Origin: Liolophura sinensis
Taxonomy: Eukaryota > Mollusca > Polyplacophora > Chitonida > Chitonidae
Direction: 5' to 3'
Assembly: GCF_032854445.1 (NCBI RefSeq)
Contig: NC_088303.1
Span: forward strand, 35,693,265 to 35,757,264
Length of the DNA: 64,000 nt
A program made the position numbers and the translations under genes. Numbering within the stretch: position 1 is the stretch's first letter; each line of letters starts with the position of its first letter. Shown here piece by piece: positions 45,700-58,523 of the stretch. Under the pieces are notes generated by a model that worked only from the letters and a program-made list of their open reading frames with translations, ran no database searches and was not told the DNA's origin.

Positions 45700-45916
45700 G
45701 TATACCACTTAGTTAGCTCTTACTTCAGACGATGTGTGTTCAAATCCCACCGATGGTTGAGTCTTTATGTACGGAGGTTCTCAAGCTGGTGGTTTTATTC
45801 CACTAGGTATGTCAAGTATCTGACAGGTGTTTCTACCATGCAGAATTCTGTCAGCTTTCACCCACCTTGACTGCTGTCGTACAAGAATTTCAGTACGGTG
45901 CTAAGCATCAATCAAG
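45700..45916 (+). mobile_element. Old SINE remnant with family 1-like tail
   Basis: B-box-like GTTCAAATCCC at about 45739, the GGTTTTATTCCACTAGGTAT region, and a 3' end GTACGGTGCTAAGCATCAAT that is a degenerate form of the family 1 tail. Confidence 0.5.
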
Positions 45917-47399
45917 CAGTGCGTTTTGTTATTAGAGTTTTTCTTTCTACTTCGTCTTTATTAGACATTTAAGTTATATACATGTAAATAACACATAAGT
46001 GTCTGTCAGTTTCCACAGCCGATTGCCCATTTTCTCGTCTAAGCACGGGCGTCTCTGGAGAGTCCAGGGTCTTGATGGTGTGTACACAGACTTTTACACC
46101 CACTTAGCCAAATCCACAGACTGCCTTGCTATTAAAGCACCCCTGTCTGGACGTGTCACTTTGAAGAAGGAAAAAAGAACACTTGGACAATCTATTATAA
46201 CCATTGTGCTCTTTATATTTATCATTATAAAAAGGCGACAATACTGTCTCCACCATTTTGAAATCTTGGATTGCTTAACCCACCTTCATAGCTCTCTACA
46301 TCATGCTTTGAAATTAGAGAAATATGGTTAATAATTTTTTTTATCTCCGTTTGTCCGCTATGCCTAACTTTAACGGACGGTTAAAATCTAATTGAATTCG
46401 TCTCTGACACGCACAATATTGACGGATTCCTCACTTGCCAACTGGCCTAACATGTTGATCTCGTCACAGACGGTCGTTTAAGATTATTAAGGTTAAAAGA
46501 ATTGTGGCTGTGGACAGTACTGCCACCGATAGTTGTTGGATTTCCCGAATTGATATCAGCATCCATGTGACCCAATCTCTTCTCCACTTCCATCACACAG
46601 GAAACAACAATCTCACAGACGTGAGGCTACTGGATCCCTGTGGCATGTACAGCTGTATGGTGATGGTCTCTTGAGATTGTTCTAGTGCTGCGGCTTTAGT
46701 GACCTTTACACAATGTAAATACATACAAAAGGGAAAACCATTCTCACTTGTCCGTTCAGACACTTTGAGCCTACCTGTTGATTTATATATTTATCTATTC
46801 GAGAATATAAGACTTATATGGCACTGGATCAGGTTTGCTGGTGCATAAAAGCGCATAAAGCTATCCATTGCATTACTTTAAACACCTTAGAATTAATATT
46901 CCTGTTTTAATAACACCGCCGAGCCCGCGAGAACTTGTGTCGAAAACCTGACTTCATTTGTCAAGGTCTGGTGATCTGGGGAATCCTTTAGACATGTGTA
47001 CCAATGACGGCTCTCATGTTAATCGCATTAAAGCCATCATTTTGACGCAGATCTGCCAATGACGGTTCAGACCAGCCTCTTGGAATCCCTAATGAAAATG
47101 GTGAAGTGTCTGGGTCAACCACCTCAGACTCGGACAGCAGACTTTCAAGATTCCTGTCCATTCACGACGGAATAGCGCCCATGAAGAATCGAGAAAAGCT
47201 ATGAAGAGGTTTAAGCGGTCTAACATGGAACTCTCAGAAGAGCAGTCGCGTTTAATCAACATAACTTGGACACTGCGTTCAATGCGCGAGGGAAATATTT
47301 GCGCCACATCTAAAAATATTTTGCAGTTTTCTTGCCAAAGACCTGTTGGTTCCACTGTCCACCACGCATGCAACTGACCGCTGTTGTATAAACGAAATC
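45917..47399. other. Gene-free stretch
   Basis: No gene supported. About 46905-47020 (AATAACACCGCCGAGC onward) is a diverged copy of about 56440-56545. Confidence 0.5.
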
Positions 47400-47553
47400 T
47401 TCATGGTATATTTATGTATTTATCTGATTGGTGTTGTATGCCGTAATCAAGAAGATTTCACTTATACGATAGTCGGAGGAAACCGGGCACATTCGAGGGG
47501 AAACACGCGACCATCCGCAGGTTGCACCCATCCACGTACGTGTTCATGGTATA
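47400..47553 (-). mobile_element. Family 1 SINE, antisense, 5'-truncated, with target duplication
   Basis: The body 47411-47542 holds the tail (GATTGGTGTTGTATGCCGTA) and the ACGCGACCATCCGCAGG region, but not the head. TTCATGGTATA flanks it perfectly at 47400-47410 and 47543-47553. Confidence 0.88.
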
Positions 47554-49737
47554 GGGTTTATTACAAACCAGTCAAGAAAATGTAATCGTGCAACCACACC
47601 TAAACCAAAGACTAGTGATGGTGAGACACTATTTTGTCCTACTCAAGTTTTCTTACGCTAAATATTTATACGTTTATCAAAACATCTAACCGTGCAGCTA
47701 ATAACATTCATAATACAGAAAGATATACGATAATACGTAAAAATTACAATAATATGAGTGAAAAGACTTGTGTCTTTTATAGGAAGATGTCATAAGATTA
47801 GAGGTCATTTGTAGCAAGTCATAAGATTTCAACGTGGACGGATGACACAAGAAATAAGATGAGTTGCAGCAAGGATTGTATGTATCGATTATTCGTCAAC
47901 AGCAGTATACACTTGTATCGTCCTGTCAACGCTGCTCTGGTTTGACTCTATGCTGTGGCCCTTTACGTTGTATTCCTTCATAAACCAGAATTCTAAACAC
48001 CTCCAAGACCTGGTCCCTTTACATGATTAATGAAAATACAGTATTTTGAGACGTCTAATAAATTGCAATTAACATCACTACGCATTTATTATTTAACATT
48101 CTGCTTAAGCCATGTTGCCACCTTTTGAACTCTTAGAATAAAACGCTAACATGTAAACTTACAAGAGACTAGATTTCACCGGTTATGCGTGACCATTTTG
48201 CTACTATCACTTTGCCGTCATTGCTCTTGTTTTACTCTCTCTGCTGTCGTCCTTTATACCCCCTTCTGGAATTCGGTATTCATATTAATCACTTTAAGTG
48301 AATACAGTCACACGTTTAATTGTCCCTCAATCCACTTGATTACATGTAAAAGTCATAAGACATTACATGTCTAAAACCAAACCTTTACCCAAACCATGTA
48401 CTCTTTTCTGTGATACGCCGTGTTGCTCTATAGATGTGATCGTAAAACAAGAATTTTATTACCATGAACTGACATGTAACACCATGAATGATGCGTTTCT
48501 ATGCTTGAAACTGGCATGTGAAGGCTAGAAATGTTGACAGATCACGCCCATTGTATGACACCTTTCTTCTTGGTATGGATGCATAAGATCTTAACTGTAA
48601 ACTGTTAATTATTGTCTACCCATACTGACAATAAGAGGCCACTCGATCACACTCCCTCATTCTCTCGCTGGGCACTCCAGTCTACGGTTAGAAGTAGATT
48701 TACTTTGGTGGTAATGACATATCCTGGTTAGAAACACAGTGATTAGAAGGATGTCTCTAGCGTGAGATCTGTGGAGTGCCAAAACATCCTACTTAGATAT
48801 AACGCCATATTCTCACCGGCAAGCATCGACAGAGGACGCTATGGGCTGCATAAAAAGCGTCACAGCCAATGCCGGCATTCCTTTACCACGGTCAAACAGT
48901 TCGACTAATATTCTGAAAGCCACATTTCCAAGAACATTTAACAGCAGTTCTCAATCTGTATAGATGAGAAATAAAGTTTTAAAAAAAAGTTAAAAAGTCA
49001 ACCTTATATGACGCGAGGCAGAAAACAGGCAGCAGAAATATTAATGATATCGAAAAGATATAGCTTACGGATAAAAACCAAGCAGTTTTCAAACTCGCTG
49101 CCCTCGACTATTTTTAGCTCTTCAGCAATCGTGGTGATTGCTGGCTACGGCTTTGTGATCTGTCAACGTATATCGGATAATCCGTTCTCCGCGGAACAGC
49201 CGCAATAAATGACAGCAGACGCTTGGCCAGATGCCAGCATAAAGCCAGTTATGGCAATGACTGCTACTGCGAAATACTGATTACATAATTGTTCGAATAT
49301 CTCAAAGTGAGAAATAAATCTGGGTCTTGAATCTTCCTGTGAATTAGGATAATTCACCGAAATTGTCATCACGATTTGCCATATCGAACCAAAGGGCGCT
49401 AAAATCAACCTACCGTCGGGATTAATCAGAGCGCGTAGTATCAGTACGAGCTCATTACTATCATAACACCCGATACTGATAACACCTATACTTTGTGAAC
49501 TTGTTCCGTTAGGCCTAGCATTGATAGAAGCATTACTTTGGCTATGGAAGCTGACTGCGCCCCAGAGGGTTAACGTGCTGGCATTTATGTTCTCAAATCA
49601 CACCAGAGGTGAGTTTAGACCATATTCTAGAGTGGGAAGCCCTCTGAAATCTCCTACTTGAGATGTTCGTGGCACCTTGTTGTTATAAATGATCCATGGT
49701 GTTCTCTTATATTAAATTAGCTTTTCAAAGCAACAAA
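47554..49737. other. Gene-free stretch
   Basis: No gene supported. 48177-48240 (ATTTCACCGGTTATGCGTGA) is a diverged copy of about 53555-53600, another sign of local segmental duplication. Confidence 0.5.
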
Positions 49738-49983
49738 CCGCGTCTGTGGCCGAATGGTTAGAGAGTCGAAGGCGGAAGACCGGGGATCAAAACCGGGTAT
49801 GGTCATACCAAAGATATTAAAAATGGTAATTGTGTCTTTGGCATGATACTTCAGTGACGGCAGCAATTTGGTGGCATGGACTTGTCCTGCCACAAGAAGA
49901 CACACTATATGTGTACACACACCCTGTCATATGACTGAAAAATTGTTAAGTACGACGTAAAACCCCAAACATTCATTCATTCA
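49738..49983 (+). mobile_element. tRNA-derived SINE, family 2, near full length
   Basis: The head TGGCCGAATGGTTAGAG resembles Leu/Ser tRNA A-box regions. It has a B-box-like GGGATCAAAACCGG and a tail ATTGTTAAGTACGACGTAAA ending in (CATT)n. It matches the family 2 copy at 27122. The target duplication is not clear. Confidence 0.8.
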
Positions 49984-52100
49984 ATTTGAAGGCAAAATTT
50001 GTCAACCTAAGTCCTAGCTTATACAACTTGTCAAGTACTCTTCTCAGATTCTTAAAGTTGTACTCATAGGCGATTCAAAATCATCATAATTTCAATTCCA
50101 ACTGAACACAAACAAGAAGATGCTGAACTCAGTTTTCGACACTCATTGCATCTTCCAGTTTTTTTTTTAGAAATATGTGTTTCCATGGAGATATATATTA
50201 GAGGGCCGCCTGTTTTATTTATATTGATTTGAATGTTGCTTAGCGTCAGAATGAAACTGGAGTGCTCGGACCAAATCACGCACCTGTAACAAACTTTCAC
50301 GCTTATGTTATGACACCATATATGTGGAAGATTTGAACTAACGCTAGACTCCGCAAATGGCTACATGTGCGTCGCCTACTACATATCCTCACCAAATTCC
50401 CACGAACTCATGAGCCGTGACAAAGAAGGATCGAACCCGTGCCTCATGTGTCCTAGCCAATGAAAGACATTTCAGTAAACATCGCTGTCGATAAAGTACA
50501 TTAAAAGTAAAGACGGAATAAAACAAATCTACAGATACATGACAATGGGCACTGGAAACGAACTAGGTAGCTGCAACAGTGCAATTCTATTACAAGTCTT
50601 GTAGCATCATAACAAACTCGTCTTACAGAAGACTGGAAGATTTGTTACTATGGGACGATGGCCATTCTGTTTTGTGTAGTTCAGTAATGCCACCCACTCC
50701 TCAGCCCATACACCGAGTCACCGTATCGGACATCAATTACAGCGTGCTCTACTCTGGGGACAAGATGTGCAGTTCATCACAGAGAAAACATCTCCAGCCT
50801 TATCCTGTCTCAGACAGAGTAATTCCGTTAAGACCGGACCGGACGAGAGCGTAGTCATGGATTCTGGACGTGCCTCACGATCTCTGTATCCCGCGAGTCC
50901 ACGCCAGCTAAGTGAATAACGCTTCTTAAGTTTACCTGAAAACACAGTGCACGTTGTCCCTACTGAGGATTCCCAGCCCTTTTGTTTTCAGTCAACAGCG
51001 GAAATGTGCTTTTTCCTGCCATTAAACATGATCATTTATTTAGTTCTCTGTTGTTCTCCTTCGGATAGAAGGTTATTTCGTGTAAACCTGGTGATTTTCA
51101 CCAGAGGATGCAACAGGACGATGGAGACCATCACAACCTGCCAAGAACCTGATTGATACCATGATGTAAATCCCATGATGTAAATCCCATGATGTAAGTG
51201 AAAATATTTTGAAAGTCAACGTTAATATAACATTACAAGGATTTATTTATTTCTCCCATAATTAACCTATAATTTCTCCTATAACTATTTTAAGACATTA
51301 GAAAAAAACTACAAATTGAATGAAGTCGCTCAAGGGAACAGTTTTCTGACGCATGCGCTTCAGTGGTTGATTTTGACACATCAAAGTTTATCCATTGTGA
51401 ATAAATATGGCAGTCCAAAACATTATTTCATTTAAGAACCACTTCCAAAACATTCCAAGATCTAGCAGAGTCTGCCAAAGTAGCTCGAAAGTAAGTTTTC
51501 CAATAACCTAAATAGACACTTCAACAAATCCGAATTGGGCAAAACTAATAAAGAAAACTCTGAGTGAGATAAATTCCGTTAACGATGATGAAATTCCGAT
51601 TCTTCACTGGGAACAAACGAGGTGATGAAGGACAATGACAGACACAGCTGGTTAGGGAAAACATATCCGGGCAATTCAGACCCGAAAGGTTAGATAAAGC
51701 AGACAGGCCTTTGGTATTCACATGTAACAATGGAACTATCACTTGCAACAAACCTGTCATAATAGAAACATCGCAATATCAGGGAATTTCCCATCGGAAA
51801 TCAATCTTGTTTTATTTGCTGTCTTCATGCGTAGAAGCTGGAATGGAAAATTTTGTAACTTCACACGTAAGGTCAACGAATCTCAAAGACGAAGTAGAAC
51901 GAGTGTAGATTTTTCAGAATAAACATTTAATTTAACTGTCCAACATTTATTCATTTAAATTATATCCAATGCTGTAAACTTTGGACTACTTATTACATAT
52001 AAAACCCGTACTATTTGCAGATTGGCTTTGTATTAATGTTTACCTTTCAGTCGCGACTAACTGACATTTACACCTGACAATCTGAATAGACTGGAACATT
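49984..52100. other. Gene-free stretch
   Basis: No gene supported. It contains a 15-bp repeat, CCATGATGTAAATC type, about 2.5 units at 51159-51197. The ORFs at 50579-50854, 50733-50945 and 51545-51908 are unrecognised and overlap on opposite strands. Confidence 0.45.
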
Positions 52101-52103
52101 CAT

Positions 52104-52220
52104 AATTGTTAATTTATTTATTTATTTGATTGGTGTTGTTCGCCGTACTTTTAATATTTCACCTATAAGACGGCGGCCAGTATTATGGTGGCAGGAAACC
52201 TGGGCACAGCCCGGGAAACA
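52104..52220 (-). mobile_element. Family 1 SINE tail fragment, antisense
   Basis: (TTTA)n, GATTGGTGTTGTTCGCCGTA, then the GGCGGCCAGTATTATGG region up to CAGCCCGGGAAAC, where the 33-bp tandem repeat begins. Confidence 0.85.
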
Positions 52221-52224
52221 TATT

Positions 52225-52323
52225 TGTTGACAGGTGGTATACGAGTGTATGTTTCGATGTTGACAGGTGGTATACGAATGTATGTTTCGATGTTGACAGG
52301 TGGTATACGAATGTATGTTTCGA
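52225..52323. repeat. 33-bp tandem repeat, three copies
   Basis: Exactly three units begin TGTTGACAGGTGGTATACGA. Units 2 and 3 are identical and unit 1 differs by one base. It abuts the truncated SINE. On the minus strand the unit reads as an 11-residue peptide repeat, an arithmetic result of its length. Confidence 0.95.
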
Positions 52324-53701
52324 TAACCTAGATCCGTGTTATTTGAAAGAATCAGAGGACAGCGTAACACTTACCAAAGTCCATCGAAGAAGTATCGGGT
52401 ATGTTTACATGATCAATTGATCTATTTACGTGATCATCTCCTGATTACCTTTATCCTCAGAAAAACAGTGAAATCAGTTTTTTTAGCAGGTGAGATAACT
52501 AAAGAAAGTGTCAGTTTACAGAGGTTATGAAATTAGACTAAAACGTTTAATGTATATGTTGATAGACAAAACTAATTAAATGTGAAACTGGGCTATATTC
52601 TCTATATACATTTCCACGCTACCTGCTTATCACTGCTACGTCCAAGATGAAATGAATATACATGTACGTCAGCATTTTGCTCCCTGGTAAGAATGAAGAA
52701 GAGATTACACAGATCAGACACGAATCACGTTATAAGGACAGGACATGTTCTCCACTTAATTCCCAGCCTCGTTGAAACTGTCCCAACCCTGCCCTCGCCC
52801 GCAAGCTTTCGTGCGATCAGTGTTAATTCTGGTTTGACAATACTAGACGCCGGCAGCAGACAACTTAAAATTCTGTCATTGAAAGTCATATTTCGTTTTT
52901 AATCTATTATTCTTCCATTCATATTTAAATGTTTTCTACTTCTATTCTGATCCCTTGTGCAATATAAAATGTGCACTTGGCTGAATATCTTTCACATACC
53001 ATGGGAAAAACTCTGTTTTGTTAGGATATATATGAAAAAGTTGATCATAAATCAAACTAAAATATAACTTCAGAGACGTCGTTTGACAGGTAATCAATAG
53101 GAACAAACCTAGTGATGTCAAACCCAACTCACAAACACCGTTATGTCCTGCTTGACTGTGTGGTCGATGTGACCGCCAGTTTTAATTTTATTTAGTTCTG
53201 ACAGTTTATTCTTGATAATACGTTTTGATAAAGGGATAGTAGCGTTCTACCCTAAGGTCCAGAAAGTATAGATTGCGCCATAAAAAAGCCAACTCTGTTT
53301 CCTTGAAACAGACAAGCTGATAGGGTTAATAACAGAAATTACCATCGAATTACCTGTAGAATTCTGCCCGACCTGTTCAGCCCCTATGTAAGACTTTCTA
53401 GCTTAAGTGATATATCTTCAGTTCATGTCATTGTTTATAAAATGTGAAAGTATATTGATATAAATCGCAGATAACATAACTGGGGTTGCTACTTTTTAAT
53501 CATTTACAGAAAGAGAATAAAACCCTGACGGAGGTGATATGACAGCAGTCTGGATTTCACCGATTATGCGTGACCATCTGCCAGCAATCACATTTTCGTC
53601 GCATTACTCACTAAACTGTAGTCTTTTATATCACTTGAAGAGATCTTGGTTGTCATGAAGATGATTCCTTTTCCCCATGTGCCTGGATAATAACTTTAAT
53701 A
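52324..53701. other. Gene-free stretch before the Tc1-like element
   Basis: No gene supported. The only recognisable segment is the 53555-53600 copy of 48177-48240. Confidence 0.5.
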
Positions 53702-55364
53702 TACAGTCATGGAAAAAAGTTTGGAATATTGGTGAATTTCACACCATCTCCACGAAGAGCGTGGTTCGTTGCGTTCAGGTCAATAATCTGTGGATTGGTT
53801 TCACTTGGACTAGTCTCTATGATGCATTATCAATAGTTTCCTCAAACCAAAACATTTCTAAATGTTATAGGAGACGAGTTTTTCACGATATTCTGAAAGC
53901 GCCCCAAACAAGTGCAGAAATTCAGTGAAACCCATGTATTTTATTACGAGCTGTAACTTTTATTCGATTGGAAATATGTCTACAATACTTGGTAAGTTAA
54001 ATATGCAAAACACTAACAATACAGAAAATTAATTTAGTACTTGGTGTGCCCACCCCTCGCATTGTACAATGCGCGCACACGTCTTGGCATACTGGCAACT
54101 AAGGAAGTCAAAGTTTCTTCCGGTATATCTCTCCAGCAAGTGAGCACAGCACGAGTTAGTTCAGCCACGTTCGTTGGGGCTTCATCCAGGTTATTCAACC
54201 CACGGGAAACTTCCGCCCACAAGTTCTCAATTGGGTTCATATCCGGTGAAATGGCTGGCCACTGCATGTGCTCAACACCCTCCTGTTCCAGAAAATTCCG
54301 TATCAGTTCGGTCCGGTGCGGCGTGGGGTTGTCGTCCTGATACACAAAGTTTGCCCTGAATTGTTGCCGAGCAAATGGGAGCATTATCGTTTCCAGAATC
54401 CGTTGATATTGGTGCTGGTTCATGTGTCCATCCAAGACGTTTCCTGTCGCATTTACCAGTGCTATGAAAAGCACCCCAGACGGTGACCCCACCGCCCCCG
54501 CCTTGGACTCTGGGCATGATGCAATCTTCGTTCAGAGCCTCGTGAGCCTGACGACGCACCATCACACGGCCATCTTCCCGGTAGACGACAAAACGAGACT
54601 CATCACTGAATATCACGTGTCGCCAGTGTCCCACCTGCCAGTTCAGGTGTTCCCGCGCCCAGGATAAGCGTGCCTGGCGGTGTCGACGCTGTAGGCCTCC
54701 TTACCAAATACCCAGCAGTCAACAGTCTGGATCGCACTAAGCGGCTTGACACAGGAGTATTAGTAAATCTCATCCAGTCAGCGCGTATCTGGTTGGAACT
54801 CTTCGTACGGCCATTGCGGCAAAGTCTCACCAGATACCGGTCCTCTCTCTCGGTGGTCTTTCGTGGCCGACCAGACCTCGGTCTAGGCGTCGGCACACCC
54901 GTCTGTCGGTGTCGCTTAAAGATTTTGGAGACGGCTCCCTGAGTGACACCAAGAGCTGCTGCAATGTCCTTCTGTTTTGCTCCAGCCAGGCTCATACCAA
55001 CGATACGGTTGCAGACTGCAGCACTCAGTTGACGTCTCATGATCACAGCAGTATTGTTGGAAACACTCTGGAGCACTGGCATGCCTTAACCGAGCTTTTA
55101 TAAGAGTTACAAGGTTAAATTATAATCATGTCTGCGTACATGACTTTTTCACTGAGAAATGGATGGTCATGCTTTGTCCCAACTGTAATTTTGCTCAGGT
55201 GACACAAGCAATAATGGTGTGTATGAGCTGAAAGGGGACATAATCCATTACATTTTCCACCCAAACAAGAATGTGTGCATTCAATGTAAGGCGCACAAAA
55301 GTATGTTTCTGGTAAATGCTATCATCAGTGAAAACAATATTCCAAACTTTTTTCCAGGACTGTA
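53702..55364 (-). mobile_element. Tc1-like DNA transposon with intact ends
   Basis: The element is 53704-55362 (1659 bp). Its 28-bp terminal inverted repeats begin CAGTC, with only one mismatch between 53704-53731 and the complement of 55335-55362. It is flanked by the TA duplication at 53702-53703 and 55363-55364. Length and ends are typical of complete Tc1 elements. Because the ends are nearly perfect, the copy could still be moved by a transposase made elsewhere. Confidence 0.97.
54034..55040 (-). pseudogene. Tc1-like transposase (DD34E), two frame shifts
   Basis: ATG at 55040 starts an N-terminal helix-turn-helix region (DIAAALGVTQGAVSKIF) followed by the GRPRK motif between DNA-binding subdomains. 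The first frame continues in 54603-55082. A shift at about 54680-54700 leads to the frame of 54272-54634 with the first catalytic Asp in VIFSDESRF. A second shift at about 54440-54470 leads to 54034-54492, with the second Asp in VYQDDNPTPHR and the Glu in SPDMNPIENLW. Thirty-four residues lie between the second Asp and the Glu. Total length, about 335 codons, is normal. All catalytic residues remain, so only the indels disable it. Confidence 0.95.
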
Positions 55365-56555
55365 TATCTGAATGCTATACTATTTCTCTTAGTAAGGTGT
55401 GTTTTCTGATATGGTATTGAATAACTCTGTTTAAGAAATATACCTTGATTTAGGAATCAGACGAAACATACCTTGAGTTAGGAATCCAGGGGAACATACC
55501 TTGATTTAAATCACCCCACAGACCTCTACGTGCCTGGATAGTTTCGCATTAGGCATAACATGGTTTCAAGTTAGCGCGTTGCCACTAATAGCCTTGGTCA
55601 CGCCGCACAGACTCCCATGTGTCGAACAAGTCATGAAGTCATACAATCAAGTCCAGACGTCCCATTGTCGACGTGTTTATATGATGGATCACTTGTACAA
55701 CTTCCTGGCTTGATACTAGATCAAAGAACGAAATAGAGGCGCATTTGTCCGGGTGGGCATAGTACACGGCAAACTCAATATTCAACCGGTGACCTCTACC
55801 ATTAAACCCGACCACCTTCGTGCTCTTCAATAGAATCGACCATTTTCCATGCATACAATGACAAGTCTATGACCTACAGTACTGATCAGTTGGAAAGAAA
55901 CACATGTTTTATGGTCAGTTTTATGATCACCTCAGTAAAACCTCCCTATGGGAGACTTCGCCGCTATAATATATGAAGTGTTATGAATTAATTAACGAAT
56001 TCTGTTTTACGGGGATTACCCTGGACCCGACATTTATCTTGCATTTCTCCAGTTGTTATCTATAGCCATGTGATGCTTGCATGAAACGATAGCTCCCAAA
56101 CTCTTCCCAAGGAATCCTCCTTAAATTAAACATGGATATAGATACACGTACCAACAATCTGTATGACCGAAACATACTCCGTTTCTCCTTGCGTGCAGAG
56201 ATGCGTAGCGAAGACGGAATCTCTGGAGAGAGTTCCAGTAGGTTGTTTTGAATAGCTTTTATACAAAATATTTATATACGCAAGAAATATCACCATTCCC
56301 TCTTGTCTATGCATACATAATAGGCCTACCTGATCTTTTATTAATCGAGATTATATTACTTATGTCACAGGGGACATGTTTCTGGGTGCACAAAGATAAT
56401 CGCTGCAATTCTCTAGGCACCTTAAAAGTCTCTTGACTTAATAACACCGCTGAACTGGTGAGAGCTGGAATAAAATACGTGATCTTATTTGTCTAAGGCT
56501 TGTGATCTACGAGAATCCAATTACATAGCTAGGCCAATGACTGTCCTCACAAAGG
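55365..56555. other. Gene-free stretch with a 28-bp repeat
   Basis: About 2.4 units of a 28-bp repeat (TACCTTGATTTAGGAATC type) at 55441-55508. The rest is unassigned. About 56440-56545 is the partner of 46905-47020. Confidence 0.55.
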
Positions 56556-56559
56556 GACC

Positions 56560-56674
56560 AAGTTCAAGTTCAGCTCATGCTGGCTTCCCTTCCGGCCGTA
56601 CGAGGGAAGGTCTTCTAGCAACCTGCGGATGGTCGTGGGTTTCCACGTGCTCTGACTGGTTTCCTCCCACCATT
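56560..56674 (+). mobile_element. Family 1 SINE internal fragment
   Basis: CAGCTCATGCTGGCTTCC through GGTCGTGGGTTTCC to TTTCCTCCCACCAT. Both head and tail are missing. Confidence 0.85.
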
Positions 56675-56773
56675 AAGGGAATGGAATAACATTCAGCAAG
56701 ATGGATTATAAATCGGGACTGATCTGTTTTGCATGATAAGCGTATCTCAACCCCGACAAAGCATTGGACCCAT

Positions 56774-57026
56774 TCTTCTTTTAGATTTGATTAATTTGAT
56801 TGATTGGTGTTTTACGCCGCACTTAAGAATATTTCACTTATACGACGGCGGCCAGCATTATGGTGGGTGGAAACCGGGCAGAGCCCGGGGAAAACCCACG
56901 ACCATCCGCAGGTTACTGCGCAGACCTTCCCACGTACGGTCGGAGTGGATGCCAGCATGAGCTGGACTTGAACTCACAGCGACCGCATTGGTGAGAGGCT
57001 TCTGAGTCATTACGTCTTCGTTTAGA
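56774..57026 (-). mobile_element. Family 1 SINE, antisense, truncated just past the B box, with target duplication
   Basis: The body is 56786-57014. The tail GATTGGTGTTTTACGCCGCA, central part and B-box region are well preserved, and the A-box end is absent. TCTTC(T/G)TTTAGA at 56774-56785 and 57015-57026 is the target duplication with one mismatch. Confidence 0.9.
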
Positions 57027-57727
57027 AATCATAAATCTGCATTTCTTCCCGGTGATTAGACCGTTGGCAACTTTGGTGATTCGCTGCCTGCCAATATAAC
57101 GCCGACGTGAATTATGAATGACACAACTAACAGTTTATAATTGATATTCAATTGATAATAATTTAGTGCTAAAACTAAGGTGACATGTAATCATTTGAAA
57201 CATTAATAAGGGACACCGGAAATGCCATGACAATGACAATCATTGAAATGAAGAAGATGTTTTTAAGATATATTTCAAAAGATTCTGTTACTAGCTGTAA
57301 ATGAAACAATTAATCATTTGGCGTTAACTTTGTTTTCATTAAGTTACGTGTGTTCTAGATGTATATGTAGTACTATTAACGAACTGATTTATGGCAAACG
57401 CATTTGTGAGTCACCCAGGGATAGAACGTTAAATGTGCAAACTTTACTAATTTTGAGCTATTCACTAAATGGCAAGAAAAGAAAAACAGCTCTTATTTTC
57501 CACCCCACAGCCAGCCCCCACCCCCACCCACACCCCACCTCCCAAGCGTGGCATGTAAATGTGTGTTATTTTTCGGTACAATCCATGAAAACGTGGACAT
57601 TAACGGTGGCTGCCAGCATACAGTATAAATGCTGAGAGACAGAATCCCTAAAAATAAATATGGAAGAAGTAATCTATTTTTTTTTCGCCTAAAGAATCGT
57701 ACATTGAATCTTGATGTCAGTTAGGGT
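57027..57727. other. Gene-free stretch with a C-rich run
   Basis: No gene seen. CCCCCACCCCCACCCACACC-like sequence lies at about 57515-57545. Confidence 0.5.
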
Positions 57728-58082
57728 TTTAAAGATAATACCGCCCCCCCCCCCCCCCCCAGCACAATTGGTACACCGTCCGTTTCGGGAGCGGTAGATG
57801 GTCAATCCTGGGTCGAGTCACACCTAACACCTTAAAAGAGGAAGTAACTTCCTCGCTTGGAGTTCAGAATAAAGGGGATTGGTTGACCTGTATCAGTATA
57901 ATGGCTTACTTGCCTTCGGTAAGCCGTCTCAGTGAAGCAGCTCTAGATAAAAGAGCGGTGGAAATCCGTCCTGCAACTAGGAGGCACCTTACATGCACTG
58001 TAAGGATTCCTTCGTCGTCATATGACTGAAAACTTGTTAAGTACGACGTTAAAACCCAAGCGCTCACTCACTTTAAAGATAA
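57728..58082 (+). mobile_element. tRNA-derived SINE, third type, with poly-C start and 11-bp target duplication
   Basis: The body is 57739-58071. A run of about 18 C precedes a tRNA-like start (CACAATTGGTACACCGTCCG). There is a long unique middle, and the tail TTGTTAAGTACGACGTTAAA ends in (CTCA)n. The tail is shared with family 2, while head and body differ. TTTAAAGATAA occurs at 57728-57738 and 58072-58082. Confidence 0.85.
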
Positions 58083-58523
58083 CCATATTGGCTCCACCGC
58101 AGCCGACCCTCTGACGAATTTTAGTTTTCATTTCGTTCGGATATTACGCTTGTCAAAGTTAATTTCAAGTAAAATAAGACAGTTTTAACATTTTCAAAAA
58201 GTTCATATTTCGTTACAAGAACTTAATTCTTCAAATATTTTCTTTCGCTGCATTCCTCACTCAACTTCGACTGAATATGTAAGGAAAATATTTTAACCAA
58301 AAAAGTGTGGATAAAGAGTGTTTGCTTTCTTACTTGCATATTAGTGCTTTAATCACTGGTAAAAATACTTTGCTCAAATGAAGTCAAAGTTAATCAATTG
58401 AATTAGAAGTCCCTATCAACACAATACGCATATAAGTCCTTACAAAGTGCTATATGAAACTCAGAAGGTACTTCCGGAGGCGACAAACACTGTCATTTTA
58501 AAAGTCTTGGAAACATGCACATG
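58083..58523. other. Gene-free stretch
   Basis: AT-rich unassigned sequence between a SINE and a minisatellite. Nothing recognised. Confidence 0.5.
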
